Positions 34,331-46,990 of a DNA stretch of 64,000 nucleotides are shown here, piece by piece (within the stretch, counting starts at the first letter, position 1; each line of letters opens with the position of its first letter). Source of the DNA: Cristatella mucedo (lineage: Eukaryota; Bryozoa; Phylactolaemata; Cristatellidae); assembly GCA_009760855.2 (NCBI GenBank), contig WPIO01000057.1, positions 531,001 through 595,000 of the forward strand. Reading direction: 5' to 3'. A model generated the notes under the pieces. The model made no database searches. It worked only from the letters and a program-made list of their open reading frames with translations, and was not told the origin of the DNA. A program made the position numbers and the translations under genes.

Positions 34331-35837
34331 GATTCTTGATAGGGGGAAAGGGGGTGCAGCTTTTAGCAAGCTGGCTGTGATAGCTGCCCGGCCAGCCTCG
34401 CCCTCTGCACACCCATCACTGCCCTCTGATGCTCCATCACTTGAGGTTAGACGTGTTTCTCACCCGTGATTCACACATGTGCCATGGCCACAATGGCACA
34501 CATGGCCACAATGTGTGCTCCAAGTCTTGGAGCATCGAGGCACACCAAGAAAAGTAAGTGCATTGACTGCTGCCCGATGATAATGTACTTAGAAATAAGA
34601 TAATGTAACAGGTAATGTAATTCAGCCTCTCGGTGTCGTTTTCCTTAGAATCACTTTATTGGAAAGACCAGTGGTGCTTAGAACACCCTGGTCATAAATT
34701 TGCTGGGCAGGTTGAGGCTGCATTTAGGTTATACAAAGCTTGCAGTTAGCAACACCCTCTGAAATATTCTTAGATAAGCTGGACGCATCGTACTTCAAAT
34801 GATTTGTTTGTTTTTACATCTGTAAGTGAGCAAATTTGTAAAAGAAGTGGCGCCAATTTGTCTTTTGGCGACTAGATTGACCTCTGGTATCGGCAATTCA
34901 GATCATGCGATGCCAAGCTCGCATTGGACTCGCCCTGACAGTGAGGCTCTGGCATATTGGGAGTGCATTGAATATGAATGTGTATACACAGGTGAAATAT
35001 TTTAACCGAAGTTGCCCTAGTAAAATCATGTCGAAGCTACAAATTAGCAGTCTCATATTAAGAGCCCGACCGTTCGTCTTTCGGAACCCCAAGATATAAC
35101 CGAATTGCAAGCAATGTATAGCCGTAAGTTGTCACAATTTGGTGCGAGTGCACACCTGGGAAAGTGGAAACCTGGCTTTTCTGAAATTTCGTTCGACTGG
35201 ACCACCATGCTGCAGAGGCACGAGGCTTCCAGACAACTGCACTTTGAAAGCATTTTTACTGTGCATGGTTTAAAGGTTGCCCGGTGCATTTTCTCTCTTC
35301 CTGATTAGCATGTGCTCTTTTGCTTATGCCCCAATCAAAGCCACACCCTGTCTAGTTGGACTCATTCTCATCAATTAGTTTAAACATTAATTTGATTTTG
35401 CCTCTTCTTGCCGGCTGCCGTAATTCTTTTTGGGTTATTGCCAAGGTCAATGCCGATTTTTGTTAAAGGGTTCCTCAATCTGTCATCACCTGTGCCTGCC
35501 AATCTCTCGTGAGCTGTAGTTTGTTGTGTGAACTGTGTCTGACGATCTGTCTTCACCCACGTATACTTGCATGTATCTTGTCAGTTGCTGTTTGTTTTTG
35601 GTGAGTTCCCGTGGCTGTTGTAGGAAGGCAGGGGGCGTTGGTTGGCTTAATTAATTCTGCCAGCCCTCATCTGCTATGGTTTTTTGCTCTTTTGTTCAAA
35701 CCAGTGCTTCAAACCAGTTCGCACCCACTGCTGTTTGAACGGTGTCTGTAGTTACCTTTCCTTTCCAACTGTCATCAGCTGCTGGCCTCTTTTTACCCTT
35801 TACCCCTGGGTATTAGCCTAGGACTAAAAAGTGTGCA
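34331..35837 (+). other. Intron 3 sequence, unassigned
   Basis: No recognised gene or repeat family. Confidence 0.4.
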
Positions 35838-35960
35838 CTTTGCAATCCAGATCTCGTGTTCGACTCTTGCGCTAGGCTATCTGTATTGCCCTCTGCAAGC
35901 AGGGTGACAGCCGCAAATGCTCCTTCACCACTGTACTATTTAGGCTCTAGTTGAGTCAGC
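35838..35960 (+). mobile_element. Possible decayed SINE-A
   Basis: GTGTTCGACTCTTGC, CTCTGCAAGCAGGGTGACAG and TTAGGCTCTAGTTGAGTCAG follow the order of SINE-A blocks with many changes. Confidence 0.35.
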
Positions 35961-36019
35961 CACTCGGCCCCTTTTTTGGTACTTTCCACCTCTTGCCAGC
36001 TTGCCAAAAATAGTAAGAA

Positions 36020-36140
36020 TTGTAATGTTTTCATAGCACCTTTAAGAGAACTCAGCTATCTGGGCACTCTTGCAAGAGAGGAGCAATAACCAAGAGAGGC
36101 AATAAGCAAGGTGACACGAATGGTATCATGCTTAGACAAA
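36020..36140 (-). mobile_element. Possible decayed LINE-B or SINE-B tail
   Basis: ATAGCACCTTTAAGAGAACTC resembles the antisense tail shared by the two families. The rest is too diverged to assign. Confidence 0.3.
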
Positions 36141-36715
36141 CATGCAAAAGCAAGCAACCTGACACTGAGGGCCACTGGCTAGTGGGACAGCTGGTCAGTA
36201 GCATTCATGCCTAGGTAAGTAGGCACGAAAAGCAGCAGGAAAAGGCGTGTTTACTGGGGAGTGGGCTCTGGGTAAACTTAGCAGAACTGGTGTCTTTTGC
36301 TGAGACTCACATGATGCAAAGTCAATGCAGGTGGTTCTCTGAGCCGACCGGGTGTCGTTCTCGGGCCGCCCCTGCCCCCTCCATACCCCATCCGTAACCT
36401 CCCCCCCCCTGCTCTTGTCCTGCTTAGCCCCCTGCCCACCTCTTCGTGGCAGCAGGTAGCCTGGCGGCCATCCCAACGACACTTATTACTGCTGCCATGG
36501 CCGTGACCTGAGGTGGGTGCTCGGTCGGACGAGATGCTACCGAGCCACAGCCTCACCAACCGCTTGCCTGTGTGCTGCAGGGGCATTAGGCCTGCTCCTA
36601 GATAACAATTGGTTGCTCGAACGAGCTGTTCCGTCTTCCGCCTCGAGAAGGCGTGGATGGCCTGGCCAGCGCAGTTAGTGCCGTACAAAATAGCCCTCAC
36701 GGCTGCACTTTGTGT
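36141..36715 (+). other. Intron 3 sequence, unassigned
   Basis: GC-rich and pyrimidine-rich; no exon with compatible phase and Homer similarity was found. Confidence 0.4.
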
Positions 36716-36717
36716 GT

Positions 36718-37126
<409 letters not shown>

Positions 37127-37264
37127 TGGTCCATGTTTGTCTAGCGTTTGAGGCAAAGAGCAGGGAGCCTGCTGGGTCGGCTGTCGCTCGCTTGCAGTCC
37201 TATTCTGCCACTGCTATATCGCTCACTCAACCAACTACGAATGTGGAAACGACAAGTCCTTTCT

Positions 37265-37318
37265 GAAATGGGTCGAGTGCCTAGAAAGAGATTTGGTTAC
37301 TTGTATCATTATTAGTAT
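37265..37318 (+). mobile_element. LINE-B tail remnant
   Basis: GAGTGCCTAGAAAGAGATTT then a short ATTATTAG tail; the GGGCGC part is changed. Confidence 0.5.
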
Positions 37319-38319
37319 ATGCCTGAACGACTTAGTGTGTCTGACAACTGAGCCTTTTTCACGTCAATCGTGGCTTGTGGGTCACTAAATTAAGCTTGGT
37401 GAAAGCACCTACTTCAGTTAGACTGTGTGATCTACTCACTGTGTCAGCTTGGGATGGAAAACAGGCTCGCCTTGGGTCATACTGTCTATCAACACACAAT
37501 GCAGTTTTCAAGGTCAAAGCTGACTAAGCAAAACCCGACGTTATGTTTTGCCTGTGCGATGTTCTTTCTACCCTTGGCGGGTGTTCAGTCTACACTTGGT
37601 GACGTTATGTCCTCCCTTGGTTCCAGTCCCTGTCCTGTCTCATGCTGGCTCTGCCAGGATGTGCTAAGAGTCATGTGCCAAGCCAAGTCATGTCCTGCTG
37701 CAGAGCAGCTCCAGTCAAGAGATCATGTACCTGGCGATGTGCTGATATGGAAGAGGCTCGTTGAAAGTGCCGGGGTGCTACTAGCTAGAAGACGGCTCTA
37801 CCCTTGGCTCTACTTCATTTTGATGTCGGAGCTGGCTAAGGGGGGGGCCTGCCATTCTGCCTCGATATTTGCCCCATATGACTTCCTCCAATTAACCCAC
37901 GTTCGCTGCACTCTTCCCACTTTGCCGTTGTCCGCCCATTGCACGCTCGAAGGTTTTTTAGCCTTCGGCTGTGTTAGAGACAACTCGCTGGTTCTAGAAT
38001 GATGGGTGGGTAAGTGCCGTTAGCAAATGTCCCCACGACTCTATTGATCTACCACGTTGAGAAGTTTCACAAAGGGAAGTTGTGCAATGTCATTCCTCCC
38101 TTGATCCGAGAGGAGCCGGCGGTGGCATACGACGATACTGCTTTGTCTTGAAAGGCCTTGTAGGCCTGCTTGTGGTTACGGTGGTACCCTCGACCAAAGT
38201 GAATCACTTAGGGTGTGACACAGGAGTATGGCTGCTGGGAGCTGGCACCACAGCCTGCAGATCTCGTTGGTTGCTGCATCAGCGCTTTTAAGATCCCAAG
38301 CTCTTGCACAAAGCACTGT

Positions 38320-38320
<1 letters not shown>
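37319..38320 (+). other. Intron 3 sequence, unassigned
   Basis: A frame open for 191 codons (37427-38002) shows no known domain and lacks matching splice phase; judged non-coding. Confidence 0.45.

Positions 38321-38354
<34 letters not shown>
38321..38354. repeat. (GA)n microsatellite
   Basis: About 17 GA units. On the opposite strand it makes a CT tract ending CTCACAG that imitates an acceptor. Confidence 0.95.
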
Positions 38355-38358
<4 letters not shown>

Positions 38359-39074
38359 GAGCACTGAGCTTGGTAGCACGGGCTTCCAAGAGGAGACTCG
38401 TGTGCTGCCGAACGAGACTCGTGAGCAGAGTGCACAGCGAGCAGAGCCGGTGCTCCACGATAACTCTGCACGAAAGGTGCCGCTGGGTAAGTGGAAGCCA
38501 CCCAACCGGGGAATGGTGATCACAACTGTGTCAACCAAGCACGAGTAGCAAAATAATTCGGTGTCTATTGTGTCAACGTGCACCCAACCGAATCGGGAAC
38601 ACTCGTTGCGTTCAGTTGACCGACGGGCTGCCCCACGAATGAGGCACGCGAATCTCCGTACCTCGAAATCCAGCGAATGGCTAACAAGTTTGTCAGACCC
38701 AGAATCAGACAGATCGAAAGCTCCAACCTCAAGATTGATTGACATCTGATTGATTGACAGCTGATTGACATCTCAGCTTTAAAATCTTTGCTAGCAACTT
38801 TCCTAGGCCAGAGCAAAGCATCTCTAATGCTGACAGCAGGATGCGCATCCGCGATCGTGGGGTCATGAATAGGACTACCTTAGCCATAGACTAGCAGACG
38901 GGATAGTTAGTAATAAGAATGACTGTTACAGAACACAGAAGCCCACCAAGGACAGTTGGGATTTTGCACCGCTGGTGAGGCTTGAACAGGGGCTGTGATG
39001 CGAGCGCCCAGCAGCCAATCTCTTGTGGCACACGAAGTGTTTCCCTTTGAGCACATTACAAAGGGATGTTGAAC
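38355..39074 (+). other. Intron 3 sequence, unassigned
   Basis: Short tandem copies of TGATTGACA near 38740-38775. No exon supported. Confidence 0.4.
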
Positions 39075-39400
39075 TTTTTTAATAGTGTGAGAATGTTGTG
39101 ATTCACACGGTAGTGAGTTCAGGCTTTGGAAGCTGACACACTGAAGTAATGATCTCCAAAAGATTTGAGTTTGGTTAGTGGTACAGCTAATCTATCGAAG
39201 TCAGAAAAGTGGGTGGCACGATATGAGCCCGATGAGGAAGTATCTAAGATAACTAGGCCGGAGCCTGAGAATGACGTACATAAAGGCAAATGACAGAATT
39301 GTGTAGTCGATATGCTTCGTCATATGCAGCCAATGCAGTTTGGTGAGAAGAGATTTTTGGTGTGGCATTTGGGACGTTCTTGGCTGACAAGCTTAGCTAC
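39075..39400 (-). mobile_element. Degraded LINE-B fragment
   Basis: Antisense order of LINE-B blocks: GAGTTCAGGCTTTGGAAGC, GGGTGGCACGATATGAGCCC, TAGGCCGGAGCCTGAGAATG, CAATGCAGTTTGGTGAGAAG. Confidence 0.7.
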
Positions 39401-40221
39401 CGATTCTTTTGCCACCCCTAAGTGTCATAATGCACAGGTATGAAGGCCTGCTAATGGTCTACTAACCAAAGGCCATCTTTTGTGTGCTTTTGCACACATT
39501 TGTTAGCATAGCTCGAGCTTTTGCTTGGTTTTCAAAGCTCGGTTTCTTTGCTTGTAGTTGATTTTGGTCATTGCTTCTCATGCAGCAAGTGGTAAAGCGC
39601 CTGAATAGAGATTAAGTTATACAAGACTATTTTTAGCTGCTTGCCTTGGTGTGGGGAGGCTGTGCAAGGGGCATGCCGGCACATACAGCGAAACTGCAGC
39701 TTTTCGGCTCCATGGCTTCAAGCCGTATGACCAGAAACCACGGTAGCTGGCCGACCGACTGATGTTGCCTTGATCCATAGCAATAGGCATGCCTGTGCGG
39801 GCCGAGGGCTGCACCGTAGAAGGGGAACCGCAGTATTAGCTCACTGACGATCAAAGATGACTGGCTCAGCCAATAACATCAGGGGAGCACTGCCTGCCGA
39901 ACAAACCTGAGTACTGCTTGCTGGCCACAAATCTGGGGCAGTGTTGTTTTGGTGGCTTGGCTGGAAGTGCTTTCGTGCTGACTACTGAGTGCTGACCTAC
40001 TTCTACATTGTGGGTGTCTTCTACTGACGTCAGCTGTCCAGGTTGTGGATTGGAGTTTGCAACTTCCTACCTCTCCCACCTACCACCTCTTCCTTACTGC
40101 CATCGGCGAGTTGAGGCTGGCAAGATATTAGCGGATCGTCTAGAAGCTGTGCAAATGCCGTCTGTTTGGTAGCAAGGCATGCAGCGATGTAAATCGCATC
40201 TAATGTGTGCTCGTGCTTTAG
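39401..40221 (+). other. Intron 3 end, unassigned
   Basis: No repeat recognised. The last bases form the exon 4 acceptor GTGTGCTCGTGCTTTAG. Confidence 0.45.
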
Positions 40222-40332
40222 TTTGCAGACAAATTTGCCGAAACAAAGAAGCGGGGCAGCAAGCTCCTTCCGAATGTCGCACCAGCAAACGGTGAAGGCG
40301 ACAGTCGCGTCTTGACCGTCAATACTGACCAG
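40222..40332 (+). CDS. HOMER: Homer exon 4, EVH1 end and linker start
   Basis: 111 nt, residues 99-135, phase 0 at both ends, donor GTGAGG. It begins FADKFAETKKRG, which fits the FAEKFQEFKEA helix that closes the EVH1 domain directly after LSK in relatives. The remaining part (PNVAPANGEGDSRV) is a flexible linker. A second AG at 40228 offers a competing acceptor, but it would shift the frame and remove FAD. The helix match decides for 40221. Confidence 0.9.
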
Positions 40333-40364
40333 GTGAGGAGCAATGCGCAAGGGTCAGCTGATCT

Positions 40365-40405
40365 AGCAGCCTCCCTTGTTTATCGGCCGAAGAGCCTTGA
40401 CGGCT
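40365..40405 (-). mobile_element. Possible SINE-A fragment
   Basis: TTTATCGGCCGAAGAGCC followed by TTGACGGCTATTATTC resembles the antisense SINE-A body. Too short to be sure. Confidence 0.3.
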
Positions 40406-42351
40406 ATTATTCAGCACGGCCTGGTCCACAACTCGAGCACGCGAGCGACGTCGGCTCGAGCGCAAGGGTCGTGAAGTGCGAGTGCCTGACCCCCAAGACT
40501 CGTCCAGCAGCTGTTGCTGCAGCTGCTGCCGTCAGCAGCTCCTGTTGCTGCTTGAAGAAGATGCAGCTTGAAGAAGATGCAGCTAGCTGTTAGCCTAACC
40601 GATCGGCTGGCCTGATTCGGCTTGCTTTGGCTAATTGGAAAGCTGCATTCAACCAACGTGCCCCCCCCCCCCCCGTGCTGCTCACTTTCGTGACTGCCTG
40701 TGGCCCTGCCTGCCGGCCGAGCAGCCTGCTCCCCTCTAATCCTGCCGGGGTTGCTGCCAATCCACACAATGATTGGTGATTGTGGCTGTGTAGACCAGGC
40801 TCCTTCCTTGCAAGTGTTTGTTTAGAGAGCAGCCTCTGCGGTTGCTCACCTGCTCATCACGATGGCCTACTCTGGCAATAACCTGCGATCAGTCGGGGCT
40901 TCCGAAGGCAGCAGGAATAGCAAAGATACTGGTGCACTACCCCCCCCCTTCCCCAGCAGTGATAGCTAACTGGTCAGGTGTCACGGTCGATCTGGGGGCA
41001 TGGAGCGGAGAGCAGGCTCTGCTGTGAGCTAGAAGGCAAAAGCTGTGCCTTGTCAACACTAGCCAGCCCCTCCTCTGCAAAAGCTCGATGTGGCTCCTGT
41101 TATTTGCTTGCTCTCTTCTTTCTCTCTGCTCTTGCGCACGACTCTTGCTTCCTCTTTCGTTTGCTCACCTTCCTTCTCCTTCTCACTTTGTGCATGCTGC
41201 CTCTATCCGTGACAGCTGCTCTGCAGCTAGGATATAGCCACCGTTTGCAGCTTGCACCGTTTGCAGCTTTCAGCTCCCTGATGCATTGTGAAGGGGCTGG
41301 GGTTGCGCCATTCAAGCTTGCCACATTACCTATCGCCAGCTGCTGTTTGTGCCGTGTGCTGCCAAGCTGTACACTCCGGATGTCGGATGCTTCGATGGTT
41401 AACGGGGCTGCTATTCTTGGTTTCAGTTGCTGCCTTGCACCAGCTAACTAGCTTGCCACAAACCAGCTTGCCACAAATGTTTGAGCTGGGCTGCTTCGTC
41501 AGCAAGAACAGTAGCCCTAGGTGCTGCCTTCCAAACCGGTGGCCAGTAAACAGGCTCACTGTCGAACGTCGTGGTGAGGCTTATGTGTGCCGTGGCCCCA
41601 AGCCCATCCAAACAAGCTTGTGGGTGGGCGGTGGCTCAGTATCGATCGTCGCCAGAGAAATTGCTCGTCTAGGGGTCCCTGAAATTGCCTACCGGAAAAG
41701 TCACTGGCCGAGAGAAGCTAACTCCGATTCCATCATGACTTGTGCTGGCTTTTGCTCTTGGCTGCTTTTTTTGCGTCGAGGCTGCTGCTGCTCCTGCTGG
41801 GTTGGTGACTGCTTGTGAGCGAGCATCTAGGCAGCTCACGACTCCTTGGCCATCCCCGAGATGGCGATGTCTGTTCAGTCCGTGCAAATTGTCGTGTGTG
41901 CTTCTGTGAGCTGACGCTGGGCGTGTTATCCATTAATCTATATCCATGCTTTCTCTCCACCATATGTAAATTGCCTAGGCAAACATGCAGCTCCTTTACC
42001 TGACATACAAATGGCATCTTATTTTATTGTTATTATTACTCACCTGTTTAAACTCCCACCTCTAGTACTCCGTCAAGTGCAATACGCTGACCTGTACGAG
42101 CATGCAATAGCCTCTTTTTGGAAGATGAAATAGCTGGCTGTCATTTTTGTGTCAAAGCTTCAGGTTCTGCCCTAGCATCGTGCAAAGAGGCTATTGTCAT
42201 ACCCCCTTTTTAAAAAGTCGGCACTAGACCAGGCACTAGACCAGGTGAGCATAAGCTACTTCCATCTACTCTCCCTCCGGCCCTTCGTATCAGATACTGG
42301 AGTAGTATCAGGCCAGTTAGGCTCTTATACCCAAAATTCAAAACCCAGTAA
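40406..42351 (+). other. Intron 4 sequence, unassigned
   Basis: A 13-14-bp C run near 40661 and a duplicated TTGAAGAAGATGCAGC near 40552-40583. No exon or family recognised. Confidence 0.4.
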
Positions 42352-43330
42352 GTTAATAATAATAATAACAATAATAATGTACTTGATAAAGCGCCCTCAG
42401 AGAACTTAATCTCTTTCTAGGCGCTTTACATTTGCTGCAAAGGGAAATGCAATTAAATGGTAAGTAAAATCATGCTTGAAAAACAAACAAAATGAATAAC
42501 AAGATTAGGGGTGACATGCACAGGGTCAGCATGCAAATGTGGTTAGTGGCAGCGTACACAGTGTCAGCACGCATAAGCATATCAAGGACGAATCAAAGGG
42601 ACCCACTAAATGCTGTCCTAAATAGGTGTGTTTTTTAAGTTCCTTTTAAATGTGGTCAGGTCAGGGGATGTTCTGACGCAGGTCGCGAGGGAGTTCCAGG
42701 CTTTGGGAGCATACGAACTAAATGCACGGTCTCCAAAGGATTTGAGGTTTGTACGAGGTATTTCTAGACTGTTGGATTCCGAAAAGCGGGTGGTACGATG
42801 CTTGGCCTGATGGGGTAGTATATCTGACAGATAGGCTGGAGCCATAGAATGAAGGGACCTAAAAGTGAGCGACAAAACCTTGAAGTCAATCCGTTGCTTG
42901 ACTGGTAGCCAGTGCAGGTCGGCGAGAAGTGGAGTAATGTGGCAACTGCGACGCTCACGGCAGACAAGCCTAGCTGCAGAGTTTTGCACCAGCTGCAATC
43001 GCCTGATCGCACATGCTGGTAGGCCAGTAAGCAGTGAGTTGCAGAAGTCGAGACGGGATGTCACGAATGCATGGACCAACTTGGACGTGGTATCCTTTTC
43101 TAAACAAGCCCGAATTTTAGCAATATTATGAAGCTGAAAATAGGCGGATTTGACCGTGGAGCTGCTTTGGAATATGACACCTAGATTTCGAGCTGATTCG
43201 ACAGGAGATATGCTGGCAGAGTCAATTTTGAGCTTAAGCCTTTCCTATTTCTGAATCACACTGGGTTTGCCCATAACAAGTAAGTTAGTTTTGTCATTGT
43301 TTAGTTTTAGAAAATTAGTCAGCTTTTCGA
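42352..43330 (-). mobile_element. LINE-B, best-preserved 3' copy
   Basis: ATAATAATAATAAC tail, AATGTACTTGATAAAGCGCC 3' end, then a frame open over 154 codons (complement of 43079-42618) with SRLDFCNSLLTGLP, CRERRSCHITPLLADLHWLP, LPHQAKHRTTRFSESNSLEI and APKAWNSLATCV. It extends to a LNDDKT-like remnant near 43300. Antisense to Homer. Confidence 0.92.
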
Positions 43331-43599
43331 GCAAATCTTCCCACAGAGTCAGCACTGCTGCAGAAGTATAATGACCTACTCCGAATATCCGACTAGGGTA
43401 GATTCTCTCTGCTAATTCTGTTATATCTCTCCTATGCTTTTTCTAAAATTGATCAAATCCTCGTGAGCGCAGCACGTCTTCCGTAGGCTTCGCCAAGGCT
43501 GTTACAGTTTTTGTGGTCCCTTAGTAGGAGAATTCAGAGAATAGATGTCAACGGCCAATGGTCACCTAATCGCCAAGCTTAAACTAGCTTCATTTGTGT
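43331..43599 (+). other. Intron 4 spacer
   Basis: Between two LINE copies in opposite orientation; may contain more decayed LINE. Confidence 0.35.
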
Positions 43600-44400
43600 G
43601 CACATGACATGCAGCTGTGCTTGTGCGTTGATCCTTGCCTACTTTCAATCACCTCAAACTCTTTAACCGAATTCTGACGTTTGCACTTGGATGGCAGCTA
43701 ACTGTCTCAAATTGAATGGCGACAAAACCAACTTACTTATTATGCGAAAACCAACTGTTACTCATAAACTGGAAAGTTTGACCCTCCAAATTAGATTGCC
43801 AAGCATATCCCTTGAAGCCTGGCAACTGAAATCTGAGTGTCGTCTTCTATGTTGACTATTCATTGTATGAACACATCGGCACCGAAGTCGTCAGTTTGCT
43901 TTCACCTACGTAAAATTGCAAACACTCCGGCTTACCTAAATGCTTAGATAACGTTTCAGCATCCCATCATCACATTCTGACTAGGCTGTCGCCAAACTAG
44001 TTCATGCATTTGTGATCAGGGATCTCGGCCAATACCTTTAATCGTTTAAAACTGGTGCAAAACTCATCGGCTCCTCTGGTATGTTTTCATTAGACTAAAA
44101 TCCATTAGAGCCTGTGCCTTTAGTTCATATGCATCCAAAGCTTGGAGCTCATTCCCAATTTATGTCACAACATCCCCTCACTTGACATTTAAAATGAAGC
44201 TAAAAAAAACTTTGCTCTGCACACCATCATGTGGAATTGCGTGAATTGCCCTTTGAGTGCTTATGCATGCTGATACTGTGCATGTTATCTACTAACTAAT
44301 TCCCAGGCTTTATTTTTGCCTTATGTAAAGTGCTTTGCAAGGGATGTAGTTCTCTGAGGGTACAATGCAAATGTCTTGTTATTAATAATTTAATTATTAT
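43600..44400 (+). mobile_element. LINE-B copy, decayed
   Basis: GATGGCAGCTAACTGTCTC, AATTGAATGGCGACAAAACC (the LNGDKT motif), CATATGCATCCAAAGCTTGG and a 3' end TAAAGTGCTTTGCAAGG..TTCTCTGAGGG with an ATTATTATTA tail. Confidence 0.8.
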
Positions 44401-46296
44401 TACTCCTGAGCTTCCCTGGCTCACGATCTAGCATCGAATCGGCTTTAAGATCCATAGTCGGGCCTAGAGGTCACTTTACTAGCCATCCGACCTCCTAGCA
44501 TCTGCATTGTGCTTTCCAACCACCATCTCAACGCATTATCATCTCACAGCCTGTTGCACTAAATTGAAATCTTTTAGTGATCAAGCCTTCAGCTCGTAGG
44601 CATAACAGTCTGTCGTTCGCTTCCAGGTACGGCCTCTGTATGCAATGGCCTTGCAATTGTTATGTCTCAACTCAAGATGCATCTCTTCTGGTCACCTTTT
44701 TTGCCCCAGTAAACTTGTCTTTTTCTGCGCCATTATTCTTTGTGTCCATGTGTCTAGCATGCTGGCCTAAGCATGGTCGTCGTTTGCTTTTGTATACTTG
44801 ATACCGGATGTGTCACTAACTTGAGTGTAATGATTCTCTCGCAGCACCTGGATAAAAGATAAAGCTCTCCTAGGATGCTGGACAAGCAACTTTTTTCTAT
44901 TATTATTATAGAGTTGTCTCACTCACTACTTGTAGATCTTCCTGCTTGTGCATCAACTAAGTTGATAACGTTTGGTGCAAAAACCGGCAGTTTGGCTATC
45001 TATTGTCGTCCGTACTGCTCCATCACAGCATATTGCTCACCCATCTGCTCTAGCTGCCCATCAAGCAGTATACCGACTTCGTGATTCTATCATTCGCCTT
45101 GCGGCCCATCCATCTCCTGCACTATCATACCCATGTGAAGTAGCTCCAACTCTGTTGCGCCACCTGATCTTCCCCTGACTAACAGACGTTTGCCACGAGG
45201 TCAGCCTGCAAGTGAGCCCCAGTTGTCTGAAAACTTTGGTTCTACTTCACAAGTTTCGGCATCTGCTAGGTACCGGCTGCTGTCGGCCAGATGTCACCGG
45301 ACCGTGTTCATGGTAAGGTTATATAAGATATTAGTTCATTAGGGTAGCATGTACTTATAATGGTGAACTATATCGGTCCTTTTTGTAAGACAGCAGCCAT
45401 ATGGCTCAAGTGTGAGGCAAATTTCCTTGTTTCTCTGTCGACCAACTGTTCCTACGGCTCCTGCTGGTGTGGCATCTGGCATTACCCTCTCTCTCTCTCC
45501 CCACCAAAGCTAGCACGAGCATTTGGTAGCTACACGCATGTACCTTTCTATGCAGCTGGTGAACATTTAGCCGAGCCTGGAGCTGCTGGCCTAGCTTCCT
45601 GCTGGAGCTGGTCGATTAGCCCCCCTCCCAATACTTGTGCAAGCTGGCAGATGGGCTGTTAATGATGAGTCAGCTACTGCTGCATGCCGACTCTGGGCCT
45701 GGCTCTGCACCGACATAGATCGGTGGGCCATTAGCATTTCAGCTGAACCTAATGCAATTTGATGAAATCGCCAGGGAATGCTGGCTGCTGCTGCTGCCAG
45801 CCGTCAGCCACCCGGCCCTTTCTGTGCTTTGACACTATCTAGCCTTCCTCTGCATATTGTCCGTCTGCACTTTTATATTGGCCCAGGCATTGGTCCAGCC
45901 CCTACCCTTCTCACCGAGTCATACAGCCGGTCAAGCTCCCGGCTGCTGACTTGCTCTCCGGATGCCCCACAGAGCTCGTGGTGTCTTGTTGTCAGTGCCA
46001 CGTGACCCTCGATCACGTGCAGCTTCCACCACCACTGGTTGCCAGCCATTGACAGCATCGTGAGTGGCTGCACCTGCAACGGATGCTGCTGCAATCCTAG
46101 CGCTCACCCGGCGGCAGTTTTGCTGTGCACGTGCTGTGCTCTTAAATGTATTAGTCCCAGACATAATTTCTAATCACAGTCGGGTGTTCCTGTAGCCCGT
46201 GGGCTCTTCTGCCGGCAAAAGATTAGCTGGGCGTGTGCAGCTCTGGCCCAACGTTAGCCACTGGCTCACGCAACTGGTCCACTCTGGTCGTTGCAG
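44401..46296 (+). other. Intron 4 end, unassigned
   Basis: No repeat family recognised. The last bases, CACTCTGGTCGTTGCAG, form a good acceptor for exon 5. Confidence 0.45.
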
Positions 46297-46377
46297 AATG
46301 TCGTCGAAAGGGTTGCAGCTGACGATTTCAAGCCAGCGGTCGAGCCTGCCTACACCAGCATTCACCCGCCCAGCCCG
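46297..46377 (+). CDS. HOMER: Homer exon 5 (predicted linker exon)
   Basis: 81 nt, 27 codons, phase 0 at both ends, between a pyrimidine-rich TTGCAG acceptor and a GTAAGC donor. It would encode residues 136-162, including FKPAVEPAYTSIHPPSP. The Homer linker is poorly conserved but typically rich in Pro, Ser and Thr. Because both neighbours are also phase 0, this exon can be included or skipped without a frame change. No homology proves it. Confidence 0.65.
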
Positions 46378-46884
46378 GTAAGCAGCTGCTTGCATGGGCA
46401 GCTGCACTTGAGCCAGGCGGTGGGGCGGGGTATGGGAACAAGGAGTGCCGTGAGCTTAGGACTAATGGTGACATGCCCGATCTCTTAGGGCGCGTTGCAC
46501 AGGATTTATCATTATTATTATCTTTATTAGCATTTACTATGACGTTTCATGTTAGCTGCCGCTGGGGTACAGCTTGCATTGCTCTGACGAATGGATCATC
46601 GCTTTCTCAATCACCAATCGCTAAGCCTTCCTGAATAGTATCCCACCTACTTACGGCGAGCTACTTACGTCGATGCATGTCTGCAAATAGTGCTGTGGAT
46701 CCTGCAATGGCCACTGAGTGAATAGCAAAACTAGCGACAGTCTTGTGATTTGTATGTGTATATGCATCGAAAAACAACGTGTTCATATTAGCTAATACCA
46801 ATGTCATTTAGCATGGAAAGTGAACTTTCTGCTACGGATATTGTATCCATAGTAGAAATTTCAACTTGATAGCCAGTAGCTGTA
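46378..46884 (+). other. Intron 5 start, unassigned
   Basis: Short ATT run at 46508-46530; otherwise nothing recognised. Confidence 0.4.
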
Positions 46885-46990
46885 AACCGTAAAATTTTAA
46901 CCCTAAGCATTAGAACCATAAACCGCGATCACTGAATAGCATGTAAACCCTAAACTGTGAAGTCTAAATCGTAAAACCTGTATGTATCTC
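46885..46990. repeat. Degenerate CCCTAAA-like tract
   Basis: Words such as TTTTAACCCTAAGC, AACCATAAACCGCG, GTAAACCCTAAACTG and CTAAATCGTAAAACC recur over about 100 bp, similar to 31796-31890. Confidence 0.65.

Noticed and set aside
34695-34760. KFAGQVEAAFRLYKA reading
   Set aside because: Chance likeness to the KFAEKFQEFKEA helix; it has no acceptor at the right phase and soon hits a stop.
37427-38002. 191-codon frame in intron 3
   Set aside because: No known domain, Cys-rich random-looking composition, and no splice phase compatible with Homer exons 3 and 4.
38300-38335. Apparent acceptor CTCTCTCTCCTCACAG on the - strand
   Set aside because: It is the complement of the GA array; no supported - strand gene lies beside it.
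38261-38487. Exon candidate ending in a good GTAAGT donor with an RERERE stretch
   Set aside because: The RE run is the (GA)n microsatellite; with exon 4 starting at 40222 in phase 0, the phase of this segment no longer fits.
40030-40350. 106-codon frame on the - strand
   Set aside because: It overlaps Homer exon 4 in antisense and has no domain or splice support.
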